Assembly: GCA_032622095.1 (NCBI GenBank)
Contig: CP136067.1
Location: forward strand, 119,337,281 to 119,401,280
Reading direction: 5' to 3'
DNA from: Siphonodentalium dalli
Lineage: Eukaryota; Mollusca; Scaphopoda; Gadilida; Siphonodentaliidae
Length of the DNA stretch: 64,000 nucleotides
The stretch's first letter is position 1. Each line of letters opens with the position of its first letter. The translations under genes and the position numbers were made by a program. The notes under the pieces were generated by a model, which did no database searches, had not been told where the DNA came from, and saw nothing but the letters and a program-made list of their open reading frames with translations. Shown here in pieces: positions 25,091-36,750 of the stretch.

Positions 25091-25504
25091 TTAACTTACA
25101 TTTAGGCGTATTAACTCAACCATTACTGTATAATATGTAGCGGGGTATACTCTACGCAAAATATATTCAAACAGCTGCATAACATACACTGTATGTGACC
25201 AATAAGTGATGGAAGATCAACAAGACTCCTCCATGTTTCTTCCACGATGTATTGCGCCCCACTGGAATGTATATTAACCGACATTGTTCAGGTTCTTTAC
25301 TTTTTTATTTCAGATCCACCTGTATACTAGTACATTGTGCACTTAGTAATAAGACGAAGAAGCATGATTCGGACCAAGAGCATACGGCCGATTATCGGAA
25401 ACAAAGTTAAAAATAAATGGTCCACTGAACGAATGTGCCTGTTTATAATTCCCCAAATGTTTCTCAAATCGGAAACCGGTATAGAAGAGACTATGGAGCA
25501 GATT

Positions 25505-27630
25505 AAAGCCTTATCAAATTTGTCTTGGGGAGAGACAGAAAGAAGTACATATGCATTCATTTGATAGCGTTGGGTCCCGGATCGACTATGGAAGTCCAAC
25601 AAATGCGCCAATCGTGGCGACGTAAGGCCAGAACGAAAATGGAAGTTGTCATACCTTAACATATTTGTCTTGGTGAGAGACGCAAATCAGGTTGAAATCC
25701 TTACGTTTCTCGAAACTGGTCCATACCCCAGTTTAACGCTCTCGGGTAGCACACCCCGAGGGTGATAGATGGGGTTCGGGGTTCACCCATGTCGTCAAAT
25801 CGGCCGAAATCCCTACGGTTCTCGAAAAGTTTACATACCCTATTTTCACACTATCGGGGTGGCACCCCCATGGTGATGAATGGGTGGGGTGTCGGCTTGT
25901 TTATATGAGGTAGTTTGGGCCGCCCACCCATGTCGTCAAATCGGTAGAAATCCCTACGGTTCTTGAAAATGGTCTATATCCAATGTTCACCCCATCGTGA
26001 TGGGTGGGGGGATCGCGGTGTTCCTATTGGGTATTTGGGGCGGACCACCCACCAACCTTATCAAATTTGTCTTGGGGAGAGACAGAAAGAAGTATATATG
26101 GATTCATTTGATAGGGTTTGAGATTATAGAGTGGGTTTTGAATAAATGATTGTCCTCGGCTTAGGGCCACATTAAAGAACCATTTGTTTGACAATATTTG
26201 GTCTTATTCGAAAAACTTTGGGCGACGGTCATCATGATGTTTTAGTGGTCAGATGTGAATTGGCCGAAGGGTCTATTGTAACATTTTGACATAAATTGGT
26301 CTTTCTAAATCATATCCTATACTAACACTTCGAACACTGGTCCCAAAAATAAAAAAAGTCTCCACAACAATTCAACTCCGTAATATGACTTATAATATTT
26401 AAGTCGAGTTGTGTTTGATTATACAGTCCCGGGTCGACTGTGAAAGTCCAACAAATGCGCCAATCGTGGCGATGTAAGGCCAGAACGAAAATGGAAGTTG
26501 CCATACCTTAACATATTTGTATTGGTGAGAGACGCAAATCGGTTGAAATCCTTACCTTTCTCGAAACTGGTCCACACCCAAGTTTAACCCCCAATGGTGA
26601 CGGATGGGGGTTCGGGTGTTTCTATGGGGTATTTGGGTGGGCCACCCACCCATGCCGTCAAACGGTCGAAATCCCTACGGTTCTCGAAAAGGGTCCATAC
26701 ATGGTGGTAGCCCCGGGGTGATAGGTTGTGTCCGGGTGTTTCTAGTAGGTTTTTGGGGCTGGCCACACACCCATGCCACCAAATCGGTCGAAATCCTTAC
26801 CGTTATAAAAATGGTCCATACCGATGTTTACCCCCTCCGGTGGCACACCGGGGGTGATGGTGGGAGATCCAGGAGTTTCTACTGTATTTTGGGCCGTCAA
26901 ATCGGTCGAAATCCTCACCGTTCTCGAAAAAAGGACCATACTCTATTTTCACCTCATCGGGGTGGCACCCCCGGGGTGATGGGTGGGGTCGGTCTTTTTA
27001 GGTGGTATTTGAGGCGGTCCACCCACACATGCCTTCCAATTGGTCTAAATCCTTACCGTACTCGAAAGTGGTCTTTACCACATTTTGGTGGGGATCCGGG
27101 AGTTTCTATGGTATTTTGGGCGGATCACCCACCCATACCGTCAAATCTGTCGAAATCCTTACCGTTTTCGAAATTGGTCCTTACCACAGGTTCACCTCGT
27201 CGTGGTGGCATCCCCGGGGTGATGGTGGGGGTCTGGTGTTTATAGGGGGTATTTGGGCGGGCCACCCACACATGACGTAAAATCGGGCAAAATTCGTACC
27301 CTTCGCGAAAATTGTCCATACCATATGTTCACCTTTCGGTGGCACCCCATGGAGGTGATTGGTGGGGGTCAGTGTGTTTCTATGGAGTACTTGGGCGGCC
27401 ACTCGCCCATACCGTCAAATGGGTGGAAATTCTCACCGTTCTCGAAAATGGTCCATACCCCATTCACCCCTTCGGGGTGGCACCCCCAGGGGTGATAGAT
27501 GGGTTCAGTGAATTTCTAGGTGGTATTTGTCCATACCCCATTTACACCCCTACGGAGTGTCACACCGGTGTGATCGGTCGGGTTCGGGGTGTTTCTAGAT
27601 GGTATTTGGGGCGGGCCACCCATCCATGTC
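25505..27630. repeat. Satellite-like array with a higher-order duplication
   Basis: The core unit of about 110-165 bp contains GTCAAATCGGTCGAAATCC, TTCTCGAAAATGGTCCATAC, a GGGGTGGCACCCCC palindrome and GTATTTGGGCGGGCCACCCA. About eleven units are seen in two blocks: about 25670-26060 and 26510-27630. The leader segment (CTTGGGGAGAGACAGAAAGA; CCAACAAATGCGCCAATCGT; TTGGTGAGAGACGCAAATC) occurs before each block, at 25505-25690 and 26055-26540, so a leader-plus-array module has been duplicated. Long open frames on both strands here (up to 213 codons at 26604-27245) are read through the repeat and are not genes. Confidence 0.85.
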
Positions 27631-28094
27631 AAGTATGTCAGAGCTGTCAAGTATAGGCATAACAATTACAATAGCACCGCTGAAACAAAGTGCATGTAGA
27701 AAGTTTGTTTTAATACAGATGTTATCCAAATTAGTGCATTAACAATAAATACTCACAACAATACCAAACACGATATCATATTTGCCGAAAAAGTACTATA
27801 CTATCGTTTTTTATTGGCAGTTTGCAGGATGAGCGATTGTGGTTTTCAACTTCCATGTACGGTGATGCCGAAAGTGTTAGTGGAATTCCCCACACGTGTC
27901 ATCACAAATGTAAACACACATATTTCCATGTATAACCAGCGTGCCGTTATATAGCATGTCTATGTAATTCCCATGTTCATAGTGTCCTCGGTTGTCCTAT
28001 AGAAAGTGTTTCTTTTTAATGTACCGAATTCAGATTAGCCAACTCATTGAATCTATCAAACAAAACATGTAAGCGAATAAGGGCGAATTCTATA

Positions 28095-28770
28095 ATTTTA
28101 TATACATTTGCGGACATTTTGACTGCCGTCATAAACCATAGTGACCGTGCCATGCCCTGGTGAGATTACCTTGTACATACAATACTCCCACTCGCTTATT
28201 TCCTTCAAATCTGTTCATTACACAATAAAATATAGTCAGAAACCAATATTGAGTTTTCGAGGAAATTTCATACCACCTCGTGCAAGATCAATTTTGTTAG
28301 GGATTGGAAGTGGCTGAGACCAAAGGAATAAAACGGGAGTACTGAGAAAATTTTCATACGATATGAATAATAGGAAACCAAGGCACAATTTGCAATCAGT
28401 AAACAATAGGAAAGTATGTAGGAGATATGAGTGAAAAGCATCATAGTCTTCACATTTCGGTCACCTTTTTGGCAGCCATCTCTCTAGTGGAGTGCCATCT
28501 TTTCATACAAACAGTAGTGTAATGCAATATCATCAAAATAATATTTATATTTGTATACATTTGAAGAAATATGTTTTCCAACAAAATAGATTAAATTGAC
28601 TTAGTTCATAGTCTATATTACGGCGCCTATGTTGGACGCCATCTTGGATTATAGAAAATGCTCAAGGTGAAAACTCCACACCCACCTAGAAATTGATGCA
28701 CACACCACCCAAAATCACAATCTATAGGGGAAAACACTTTAACAGAGAATTTTTACTACACCCCTATTCA
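28095..28770 (-). repeat. Dispersed repeat (CAAGATGGCG family), copy 2
   Basis: Reverse-complement match to 18718-19210, including TGTTGGACGCCATCTTGGAT and CACACCCACCTAGAAATTGA. It is longer than copy 1 at the distal side (from about 28095, TTTTGACTGCCGTCATAAAC). Confidence 0.7.
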
Positions 28771-28789
28771 AACATTTTCCATCTGATCG

Positions 28790-31250
28790 AAACCAGATTT
28801 GGTATGTGAGTTTCTAAGCCCACAATACAGATTGAGTTCGAATATGAGGTTGATCCGAATATTAAAACACAGTTATGGTCCTTTTTCGACTTAGAGTTCA
28901 TGCATGCTGTGGTAACTCATTTGTTCTCTCTGGTTGAACCAAACTTTTATATGTGAGTGTGTCATCCCAAAATATAGATCATGTTCGAATATGGGTTTGA
29001 TCCATGTTTTTTTAAACAGTTATGCCCTTTGTAGAATCAGAATCAACCATAATTGAGGTTTCCTGATAACAGGCTTCATACTGACAGTGACAATGTAAGA
29101 TACAAGAGAAACATCTCCTGGAGACAAATCTGATTATTGAAATTAAGCTATCTTTAGCCATCGTAGATTATAAGATGTACTTCCTTATACTTTGATATAA
29201 TGAAGCACTGCTATATTGAAGGACCCATGGAAGTCCATATGGTCATTTTAGGGGACACCGAGGGGTCAGAAGATTAACATTGGGGTTTTCATGGATTTCA
29301 TCCAGATAACAGAAATCAATGCTTTTATTTGTAAAAAAAAAAATTATAGAGCAACTGGGGCTGTTATCAGTTTATCATGTCAGGAGCTTCAGCGGTTCCT
29401 AGACAGGAGATAATAAAATGGTCATATAACAGTAAAATAGATAAGTATTTAAAAAAACAATCTCCAGTCCAAGACGGCATAATTGTTACTTGGTGAAGAT
29501 TATTGACAGGAACCTCATATTACAATGTGTTCGTAGTGTCATGGTTGATTGAATTTTAGGGGCCATATAGCGATTAGAAGATTAACATTGAAGGTTAGCG
29601 TCCAAGCTACTTGTAAAACATTGTAATGTTTAAAACTATCTGACTGAGGGCTACTTACTTTCATATGTATGAACTATGGTAATCTGTTTCGATTTAGGGG
29701 TCATACGGGCCAGCATCCTCATCATATTATAGTTGTATAACATTATATAGATAACACATTTGTATCATCTAAACTACATGTAATTTTGGAAAACACACAC
29801 CCATGTAATGAAACACTTACTCTTACATGTACGTAACAATATACATGTAAGCATTCCTTATTACACAGGCCAGATCTACTCTCATCTGCATGACATGTTT
29901 GATAAATGAGGAGAATAGGGAAGGGGTCAGTAAAGTTCAATTTATATATGAGATGGAATACCATATTCTAAGCAGTCAACAAATTATAATTTCTCTTTAG
30001 AAGTTAATGAGATTTGATTATATGGCATGTCAAAAGTGACAGAGATAGGGATTTAACATGTTTGTTTTCAATGAGTTAACTTCAACTCCTTAACATATCC
30101 TCCGAAATCACCGAACCATTTGATCTCACAGTGAGAGGTGCTTGGTGATGTGAATAGGGACAGAGTTATCAGATTTAAAACTACCCCACCGCCCCAAATA
30201 CTTTAACTCCTTCTTACGACAAATTATTTGAGCTTTTAAATTCAAGTTGAGTACTGATATATGGATTCCTGTGATCATATCTTCGATAAATTATCAGCTA
30301 TAGCTAATAGCCATCACCGAGGTATGGGTTACACACCTGCCGATCGTGATCAGCCTCCTACCAAGTGTGAATTAATTTTGTTTAAAAATAATATTTTTAA
30401 AAACTATCGCCATTATAACATCCAATGGGGTGCTCCGAATGACCACACCAAATTTGGTTGAAATCAATCCAGAGTCTGTGAGAAAAGTCAGGAACAGATA
30501 ATCCTTGCCAAATGAGGGGTCACACACCCATATTACCTTGTTATTTCATATTCCCAATGAAACTAAATTTCTTTCACAAGTCATAATAAGCTTAATACAT
30601 CAACAAATGCCACTCACTCTCATGTGTAATGTGATGGTAATTATAGATAATGTTATCTGACACTGTTTGGTAAAGAAATAAGATAAATAGGGTAGAATGG
30701 TTATGTGTGTCATTCATTTAAATTCAAATGAGCTTAATTCCCATGCATTTGTTATATGCAGTTGTTTACCTGGCAGATGTTACAATAGTATTTATATAGG
30801 CTATTAACTCATTTTCATCTATGTTAATGACATGCCTTATTTATTATGCTGATAAATTCAATGAATAATTATCGGTGGTGCAATGATGATAACTAATAAT
30901 TTTGTAAGTAACTTTGAGGAAAATTAATTCACCTCAGCTCCTATAAATTTACCCTTTTTGAAATTTTACTAGAATATATATTTCATAAATTGGGTTTCAA
31001 ATTTGGATAAAATTGGGGCAGATATAGGAGATTTACCCATATATATGACCTGTCAACTTCAAAGGTTGATTTATAAGCTGATTTTAGAATCACTTAATTG
31101 GGGGTACCAACTTTGGTATACAACACATGGCCACATTTAGAATATTTCTAACTTTATGAGGGATGTCATGTTGTCAATTTCCAACAGTCGGATAGCTTGA
31201 AGTACCAGTTGTAAAAATACTTTAGTCCAGTTGGGGGGGTTGCAGTTGGA
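28790..31250. other. Intergenic; old diverged repeats only
   Basis: 28790-29040 holds two diverged units like those at 24690-25090. The rest shows no domain, RNA gene or tandem structure that I can support. Confidence 0.4.
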
Positions 31251-31252
31251 AA

Positions 31253-31810
31253 TTGCAAGTTGATCACCCTCTGCTTGCTGTCTGTCAAATAAGACCCTCT
31301 AGCTATGTCATGTTTATAACTACTTGTTTTAATGACATGACATTCTTCTCAGTCTTCACAGTCATTGACTGTCTTGTTTTAACTCGATCAATACATTGTT
31401 CAGCAAGTCTGATATACCGAATATCAACAAATCTATTGGAAATTTGTTCAAGGTATCACGCTATCTATATAAATATACATTCATTAGAGGAACTTCGCAC
31501 ACCAAGAATGAAAAACAAAAATACAACCTATGACACAATACCCTTTGTAACAACACATAATCCGCGCCACCAAAATATGCCACAGATCGCTAAAGAATTA
31601 TTACCAATTATAGACAAAAGTTCCAAAATGCGATCACTGGTTAAGTGTGGCGATATACTGGCAAGTAGAAGACAACCTAAACGATTTCTGAATCGAGCCA
31701 GATTTCCGGAAAATAAAGAGAAATTCACGGTGTATATTTGCGCTCTACAAAATGTTCACACAGAATTACAATCAATAATAGGCCATCGGAGAAGATTTAT
31801 TTATTGATCG
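31253..31810 (+). pseudogene. Probable Penelope-like element RT fragment (region after the RT domain)
   Basis: The open frame of 184 codons carries a recognisable block from about residue 95: IPFVTTHNPRHQNMPQI, then LLPIIDKSS, then ILASRRQPKRFLNRARF. This order (VTTxNP, a following helix, then SRRQPxxLxxxLxRAxF) matches what I remember from the segment between the RT domain and the Cys-rich/GIY-YIG end of Penelope-like retroelements in marine invertebrates. No RT catalytic motifs precede it, and the expected cysteine-rich segment is missing after YICALQNV, so this is a short, broken piece. The ATG at 31253 is probably not a real start; the similarity begins at about 31490. It may instead belong to another RT family with the same tail. 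Confidence 0.45.
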
Positions 31811-32767
31811 CTATTCACGAAAGTTGAACGCGTAATCTGACGGCAAACGAGCAAGCAATTCGGAGTTACTCCCCGTATGATTTGTGACGTCATCGTACAT
31901 ATGGAGATAATTTACAAACAGTGAAAACCCGAAATTCTTGTCTGTATAAAATGTCTACTGTGAGTGCATTATGCACAAAAGGCCTCTAGACAACAAGATT
32001 AAATACATTAGTTTTTACATCATGCATGCATGTATATCATGATCGTGGTGACTTCTTGATCCCACTCAAACAATTAAAAAGGTGAAGATTATATCTCTTG
32101 TGTTAATGTGTAGGTGTAATGACACATCTTGTGAGATCAAGGACTTCATATGGTATTAATATAAGTTAATATCAATTTAAAAGCCATTAAAAGTGTTTTA
32201 TCCGCAGGACATTGCAACCGAATGACGTGATAATTAACGTACCGAGACATGCATGGATATATATGAGACATGCTGTGTTATCAGTACGAGTTACCCATGA
32301 TATCTCTACATATTTCAATAGGAAAAGGGCCATAAGAAATTTTAGGTCTGACAGAATTGGACAATAATTTGTAGTGTTATATTACGATTTCCGTGTTCAT
32401 ATTTCTGGAAAAAGAAAACGTTTGAAATTTCGAAGAAAATTTTTTATTTCATTCTATGACAACCATGATGATAATGCGACACAGGTTGATATAGATTATT
32501 CCATTACTGTATTATGTTAATGATAATAGTCAAGGGGACATCATGTAATTGCCTTTTTTATTTTATCGTGGATTTATCGAATGTGGAAATTTGCCTTTGA
32601 TGAGGCCTAGTGACCAATTTTGAATAGGCATTTCCATGCAAACGTCCGCAGCAAAAGTTAGAGTTGTAAATATTTCTGGGCATGAATTTGTGCGGTATTG
32701 AAAAATGGACATAGGTGTCGCCTCGAGAGGGAATTTATGAAACCTATATTTCGGTTAGCGTAAATAC

Positions 32768-33105
32768 TTAACTTTCCGAATCCGTATGTTGGATTTGACA
32801 GGTAGGCGGACTTCTTTTTCTCACCGCGTGGTTTTATTGAGGCACCCGATGAAAAAATCGGTCATTATTTAAATAAAGCCGACATATTTTACAGAGTATT
32901 TTCACACCTTTCGATAAGAGATGTTCGTCCAACTTTGTTACATGAGAATGGGTCGATGGCCAGAGTAATGTAGTACCATTGGAAATCGGAAAGACAATAA
33001 TGACGTCATGTGACGTCACCATATTTTTAGGGTGAGATGAATATGACGATTCACGCAAAGCGTTGTTTTTCGTTTCGTATAAGACCTAACGTAATAGGGT
33101 TATGT
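32768..33105 (+). repeat. Dispersed repeat, copy A (empty-site reference for the MITE at 35607)
   Basis: Includes TTAACTTTCCGAATCCGTATG, CGTGGTTTTATTGAGGCACC, AAAAAATCGGT, TGACGTCATGTGACGTCA and AACGCTTTG in inverse form (AAAGCGTTG). It is matched in reverse complement by 35280-35606. The TTAA at 32768-32771 corresponds to the TTAA in which the piggyBac-type MITE sits in copy B. Confidence 0.75.
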
Positions 33106-33139
33106 CAAATTATTAATATGCTTAATAATATGGGGCCAT

Positions 33140-33970
33140 GCAACTATAACAGGATCCTTATTTAAGTTTCAAAAGAAAGCTATACGCATTATATGCAAGA
33201 CGAAATATCGTAGCCATACCGAACCACTTTTTAAGAAGGAAAATATCCTCAAACTATATCATCTCCAAATCGCATTATTTATGTACAATTGGAAAAATAA
33301 AACTCTCCCATCATCATTCGAAAAAACATTCAAATATACACCCATATCTACAACTAGACAAGCCGGAAGTTTGATGGTGACAAAACCGAGAACAAATTTC
33401 TCACTAATACTTCCAAAACACGCTTTCCCCAATGTATGGAACTGTTTGAACGCTTCGCTCAGAAATTCTCCAAATAAAACACAATTCAAAAAGTCTATCA
33501 CCAATAATCTATTATCACAATATAGTAATGATCATACTATATGTAAAATTCTAGAATGTAAATCGTGCAGAGTAACAACTTGAAATCACTGACCTTGTTA
33601 TTGACATGGCCCAACAAGTATGAGTCACCCAGGTACCCTCACCTTTTTGGGGCGATTTAATAATACGTATATTTTCAGGCACGCGTACATAATTAGCTTA
33701 GCCCCAACATTAAACACATATACGAATGTCAGACTGCCCTACAGGATAAGAAGATTTACCACTGACAAACCCTTCCACGCTCATCCTTGTTGTAAATACT
33801 CATTACTCAGCAATGAACGCCATCTCAATCATACATGTAATGTTATATTACAGGGGTGGCAGGAAGACGGCCTGTACTGGCCATGCCACCCCTGCACATG
33901 CAAATATGTATACAAATAATTATATAACACTGTATTGTATAAATGTGCAAATAAACATTCAAACATTAAA
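33140..33970 (+). mobile_element. LINE 3' end (5'-truncated): ORF2 C-terminus, 3' UTR with hairpin, ATTCAAAC tail
   Basis: After the coding tail (33167-33583) a 3' UTR of about 390 bp ends with ATAAACATTCAAACATT, a short repeat of the kind LINEs carry at the 3' end. At 33851-33894 an 11-bp perfect stem (CAGGGGTGGCA with TGCCACCCCTG) encloses a further GGCC-containing hairpin. A stem-loop near the 3' end is a typical RT recognition signal in some LINE clades; its role here is inferred. Confidence 0.65.
33167..33583 (+). pseudogene. LINE ORF2 thumb/C-terminal fragment
   Basis: Open translation with FQKKAIRIICKTKYRSHTEP, LFKKENILKLYHLQ, FMYNWKNKTLPSSF and FPNVWNCLNASLRNSPNK. These are the conserved blocks after the RT palm in many LINE ORF2 proteins (xLQKKAxRIIx.....HTEPLFK, then the YxTR..G, K...G...WN region). 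The palm and everything upstream are absent because of 5' truncation. The frame stays open through the C-terminus to TGA at 33581-33583, so the truncated copy itself looks rather young. Confidence 0.7.
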
Positions 33971-34519
33971 TTATCTGCATACATGAGACCCAACGTATAT
34001 GTGGCTCCGTTCTTGTAACCACGCCTACCCGAATTGCTTAATTATGTTATTCGCGGTCGCATTTTAATATAAATAGTCCCAGAGAGTGTCCAAGTATGCT
34101 TAAATATCGTGTTAGATTTAATATAACATACATATTTCCTTTATTAATTTCCCAAATGCAGTCAGACTGACAACGCCGACCAACCTTTTGAAAGCCACCT
34201 TTTCGCAATACGTAATCGACTAACTCGGTTGTTTATATAAGTATGTAAACTGAGAGGCATAAGCAACAAACCGACGTCAATTTTTTTTTTTTTTTTAGAA
34301 AATCATGTTTATTCGGAAATATTTCTCACGAAATGAACCGATTCAAAGAACATATATTAATTGAGCACGAATGAATGCAAAATTTGTAACTCAACTTACT
34401 CGTGGGCACCAATCATCTTGTTGGCACTTTTAATAGAACTGGTCACCATTGCGTCTTGATATTGCAAAATGCAATGAATATACTAGGACTCTGGGTCTAA
34501 TAAGACAATTCATTGCGGT

Positions 34520-35090
34520 AATGGTGGTGTTAATTTCCATCTATAAACCAGCCACCGTATTGGCAAAAATAGGTTTTCGAATATTTTTGGAGAAAAATGC
34601 GTAAATTTGATCAAAAATTGGGACCAGGAGGTACATTGTATGTTTTCACAGAAATATTCTAGTGGGTGGATCGGGATATATATTAAATAATAGTGTAGCA
34701 ATTTATCAACGGCCGTTGTGTTAGTTAAGTCCTTTTGGCTAATCGTGAGTTCTTACAGATTTCACAATTTCCACCCATATACCGCCACCATATTGGCAGC
34801 CATCTTGGGGTTAGTATGCCATTTTTAAAACCAAAACGGAATGAAATTACCGTATACATCAATTACCTCCAGGCTTTCTACATTATTTTCGGTATTACAT
34901 TCCGGGAAGATGACAAAATGCGTTTTAGATTATTTTTTGGGGGAAATAATATAAAATTGATTAAAAATTCGAGTCAGGATCGAGGTACATTATGTAATAT
35001 TTTTACTTTAATGTTCGAGTATGCAGATCAAAACCTATATATTAAACAATGCTTTAGCAGTCTTTCAATTTCCGATGTGTTATTTACGCA
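34520..35090. repeat. Two diverged tandem units of about 300 bp
   Basis: ACCGTATTGGCAAAAAT...TTTGATCAAAAATTGGGACC...GAGGTACATTGTATG at 34554-34640 is echoed by CCACCATATTGGCAGCC...AAATTGATTAAAAATTCGAG...GAGGTACATTATGTAAT at 34785-35000. Non-coding; the 122-codon frame at 34735-35103 lies in it and is not supported as a gene. Confidence 0.5.
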
Positions 35091-35279
35091 ATATGGTAAG
35101 TAATCGTGCGTTCTGTGTGCCTTATACCACAGCCTGATGCCTCTTAGCTTTTGGGGGGAGGGTTGATTTTTCTAACTTTGATAAAAAATAATATGGCCAA
35201 CAGCGATCGGTAAAATATTGAAACGTAGCTAATTAGCAGTTCATTCCTATGGTATAAAATAATTGGATCATAGCCTTCT

Positions 35280-35606
35280 TAATTTTGGTTTTATAAGAAA
35301 TGAAAGACAACGCTTTGAGTGAATCGTCATATTCATCTCACCCTGAAAAATAGTTGACGTCACATGACGTCATGACTGTCATTCCGAGATTCCATAATTA
35401 CATGTGTTACCATACTCTGCTTATCGCCCAATTCTCAGGTATCACAATTGGATGAATATCTCTTCTCGATAGGTGTGAATATGCTCTGTCAAATATGTCG
35501 GATTTATTAAAAAAATTACCGATTTTTTGATCGGGTGCCTCAATAAAACCACGTGGTGAGAAGAAAGTCCGCCTATCTGACCAATCGAACATACGGATTC
35601 CGAGAG
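35280..35606 (-). repeat. Dispersed repeat, copy B (interrupted at its end by the MITE 35607-36006)
   Basis: Reverse complement of 32768-33105: TGACGTCACATGACGTCA, GGTGCCTCAATAAAACCACG, GTCCGCCTATCTGACC, CATACGGATTCCGAGAG. Its last bases GAGAGTTAA continue, after the MITE, as TTAAGTTTGTATGC, matching the undisturbed copy A. Confidence 0.75.
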
Positions 35607-36006
35607 TTAACCCTTTACCCAACAAACCGGCCAAAACCGGCCAAATAAAGCTTCAACAGCCTAAAATATCTTCGGTCTGTCTCAATAAAACCATACAAAT
35701 ATGGATATCATTGGAACCGGCTCCTTGACCACATTGTGATAGTTACTGTTATGCCCTGTGCCAATGCATTCTCTTATATATGCGAGTCGACCATAGGTCG
35801 CCTCGCATATATAAGAGAATGCATTGGCCTAAAAAAAATCTTTTTTTAACACTTTTTACCATTTTTTCTTACATTCTTTAACAATTTTATAATTTTTAAT
35901 GTGTTAAGCCAATGCATTCTCTTATATATGCGAGGCGACCTATGGTCGACTCGCATATATAAGAGAATGCATTGGCAGAGGGCCCTTCTGTTTGGTAAAG
36001 GGTTAA
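35607..36006. mobile_element. piggyBac-type MITE carrying two 69-bp palindromes
   Basis: Flanked by TTAA (35607-35610 and 36003-36006). Terminal inverted repeats are CCCTTTACCCAACA on the left and CCCTTTACCAAACA (inverse) on the right. Inside are two near-perfect palindromes, about 35759-35828 and 35909-35976. Each is built from arms GCCAATGCATTCTCTTATAT with ATGCGAG and a centre TCGACCATAGGTCG. They are separated by a T-rich and A-rich stretch. The same palindrome recurs at 38636-38946. The empty site in copy A (32768) confirms the TTAA target. Non-coding and so dependent on a transposase elsewhere. Confidence 0.85.
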
Positions 36007-36750
36007 GTTTGTATGCTGTCTAATGAAATCACTCATACTGATCGTTAAACCTATTATATATATATTCTTTGTTTGGGAAATCACAATTTGCTGACTGCAT
36101 GGCTTTTGTCTACACCTGATGTGACTATATTATTTTTATGTGGTCTCAATGCAGCAGATTCCCTTAATCCAAGGTGTCATAGGCCACATTACATGTATAT
36201 GCATAATATTGCATACTTCCTGAAAGCACAGCCGTTTTTCCACACCCACTCTCTTTTTTTAAATGGGATAAGTAATCTTCAAAAACATGCAAAAATTCAT
36301 AATTGTGGTACCGAAAATAACCAATGGTGGTGTTTCAAGTAATTTGCCAACCGGGTTTTGTAAATGTTGAACATATTTATTGTGACCCACACTGTTTATA
36401 TACATTACACATATTATTATAGACATAGATAATTGTATGGGCACAGATGATCGGAGCACGAGTTGCAGAACGTATCAGAGCCCCTCTCCTCTGGTATTCG
36501 GCTGATAATAAATGTATTTAGAGATAGGTTCAAAAAATTATGTTTAAAGTGGCTGCTGCTGTTGATGTTTGGTGTGGCTGTGGTCTCGCGTTGGGGGAGT
36601 AGGATATAATTTATTATGAGAATTATGAGAAGCGGTCAGTCGAGGAAATGAATGAATGAACTGTCTCGAAAATGCGCGTATGTAGTGCGGAATGCCAAAC
36701 AGGAGATCTTTTTCAGAGACGATGGCCACATTAAGTTCGTCCAACCGTGC

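Noticed and set aside
26604-27245. 213-codon open frame on the plus strand
   Set aside because: It lies wholly in the satellite array, repeats itself with the array period, and has rival open frames on both strands. No domain.
34735-35103. 122-codon open frame
   Set aside because: Falls in a diverged tandem repeat; no domain recognised.
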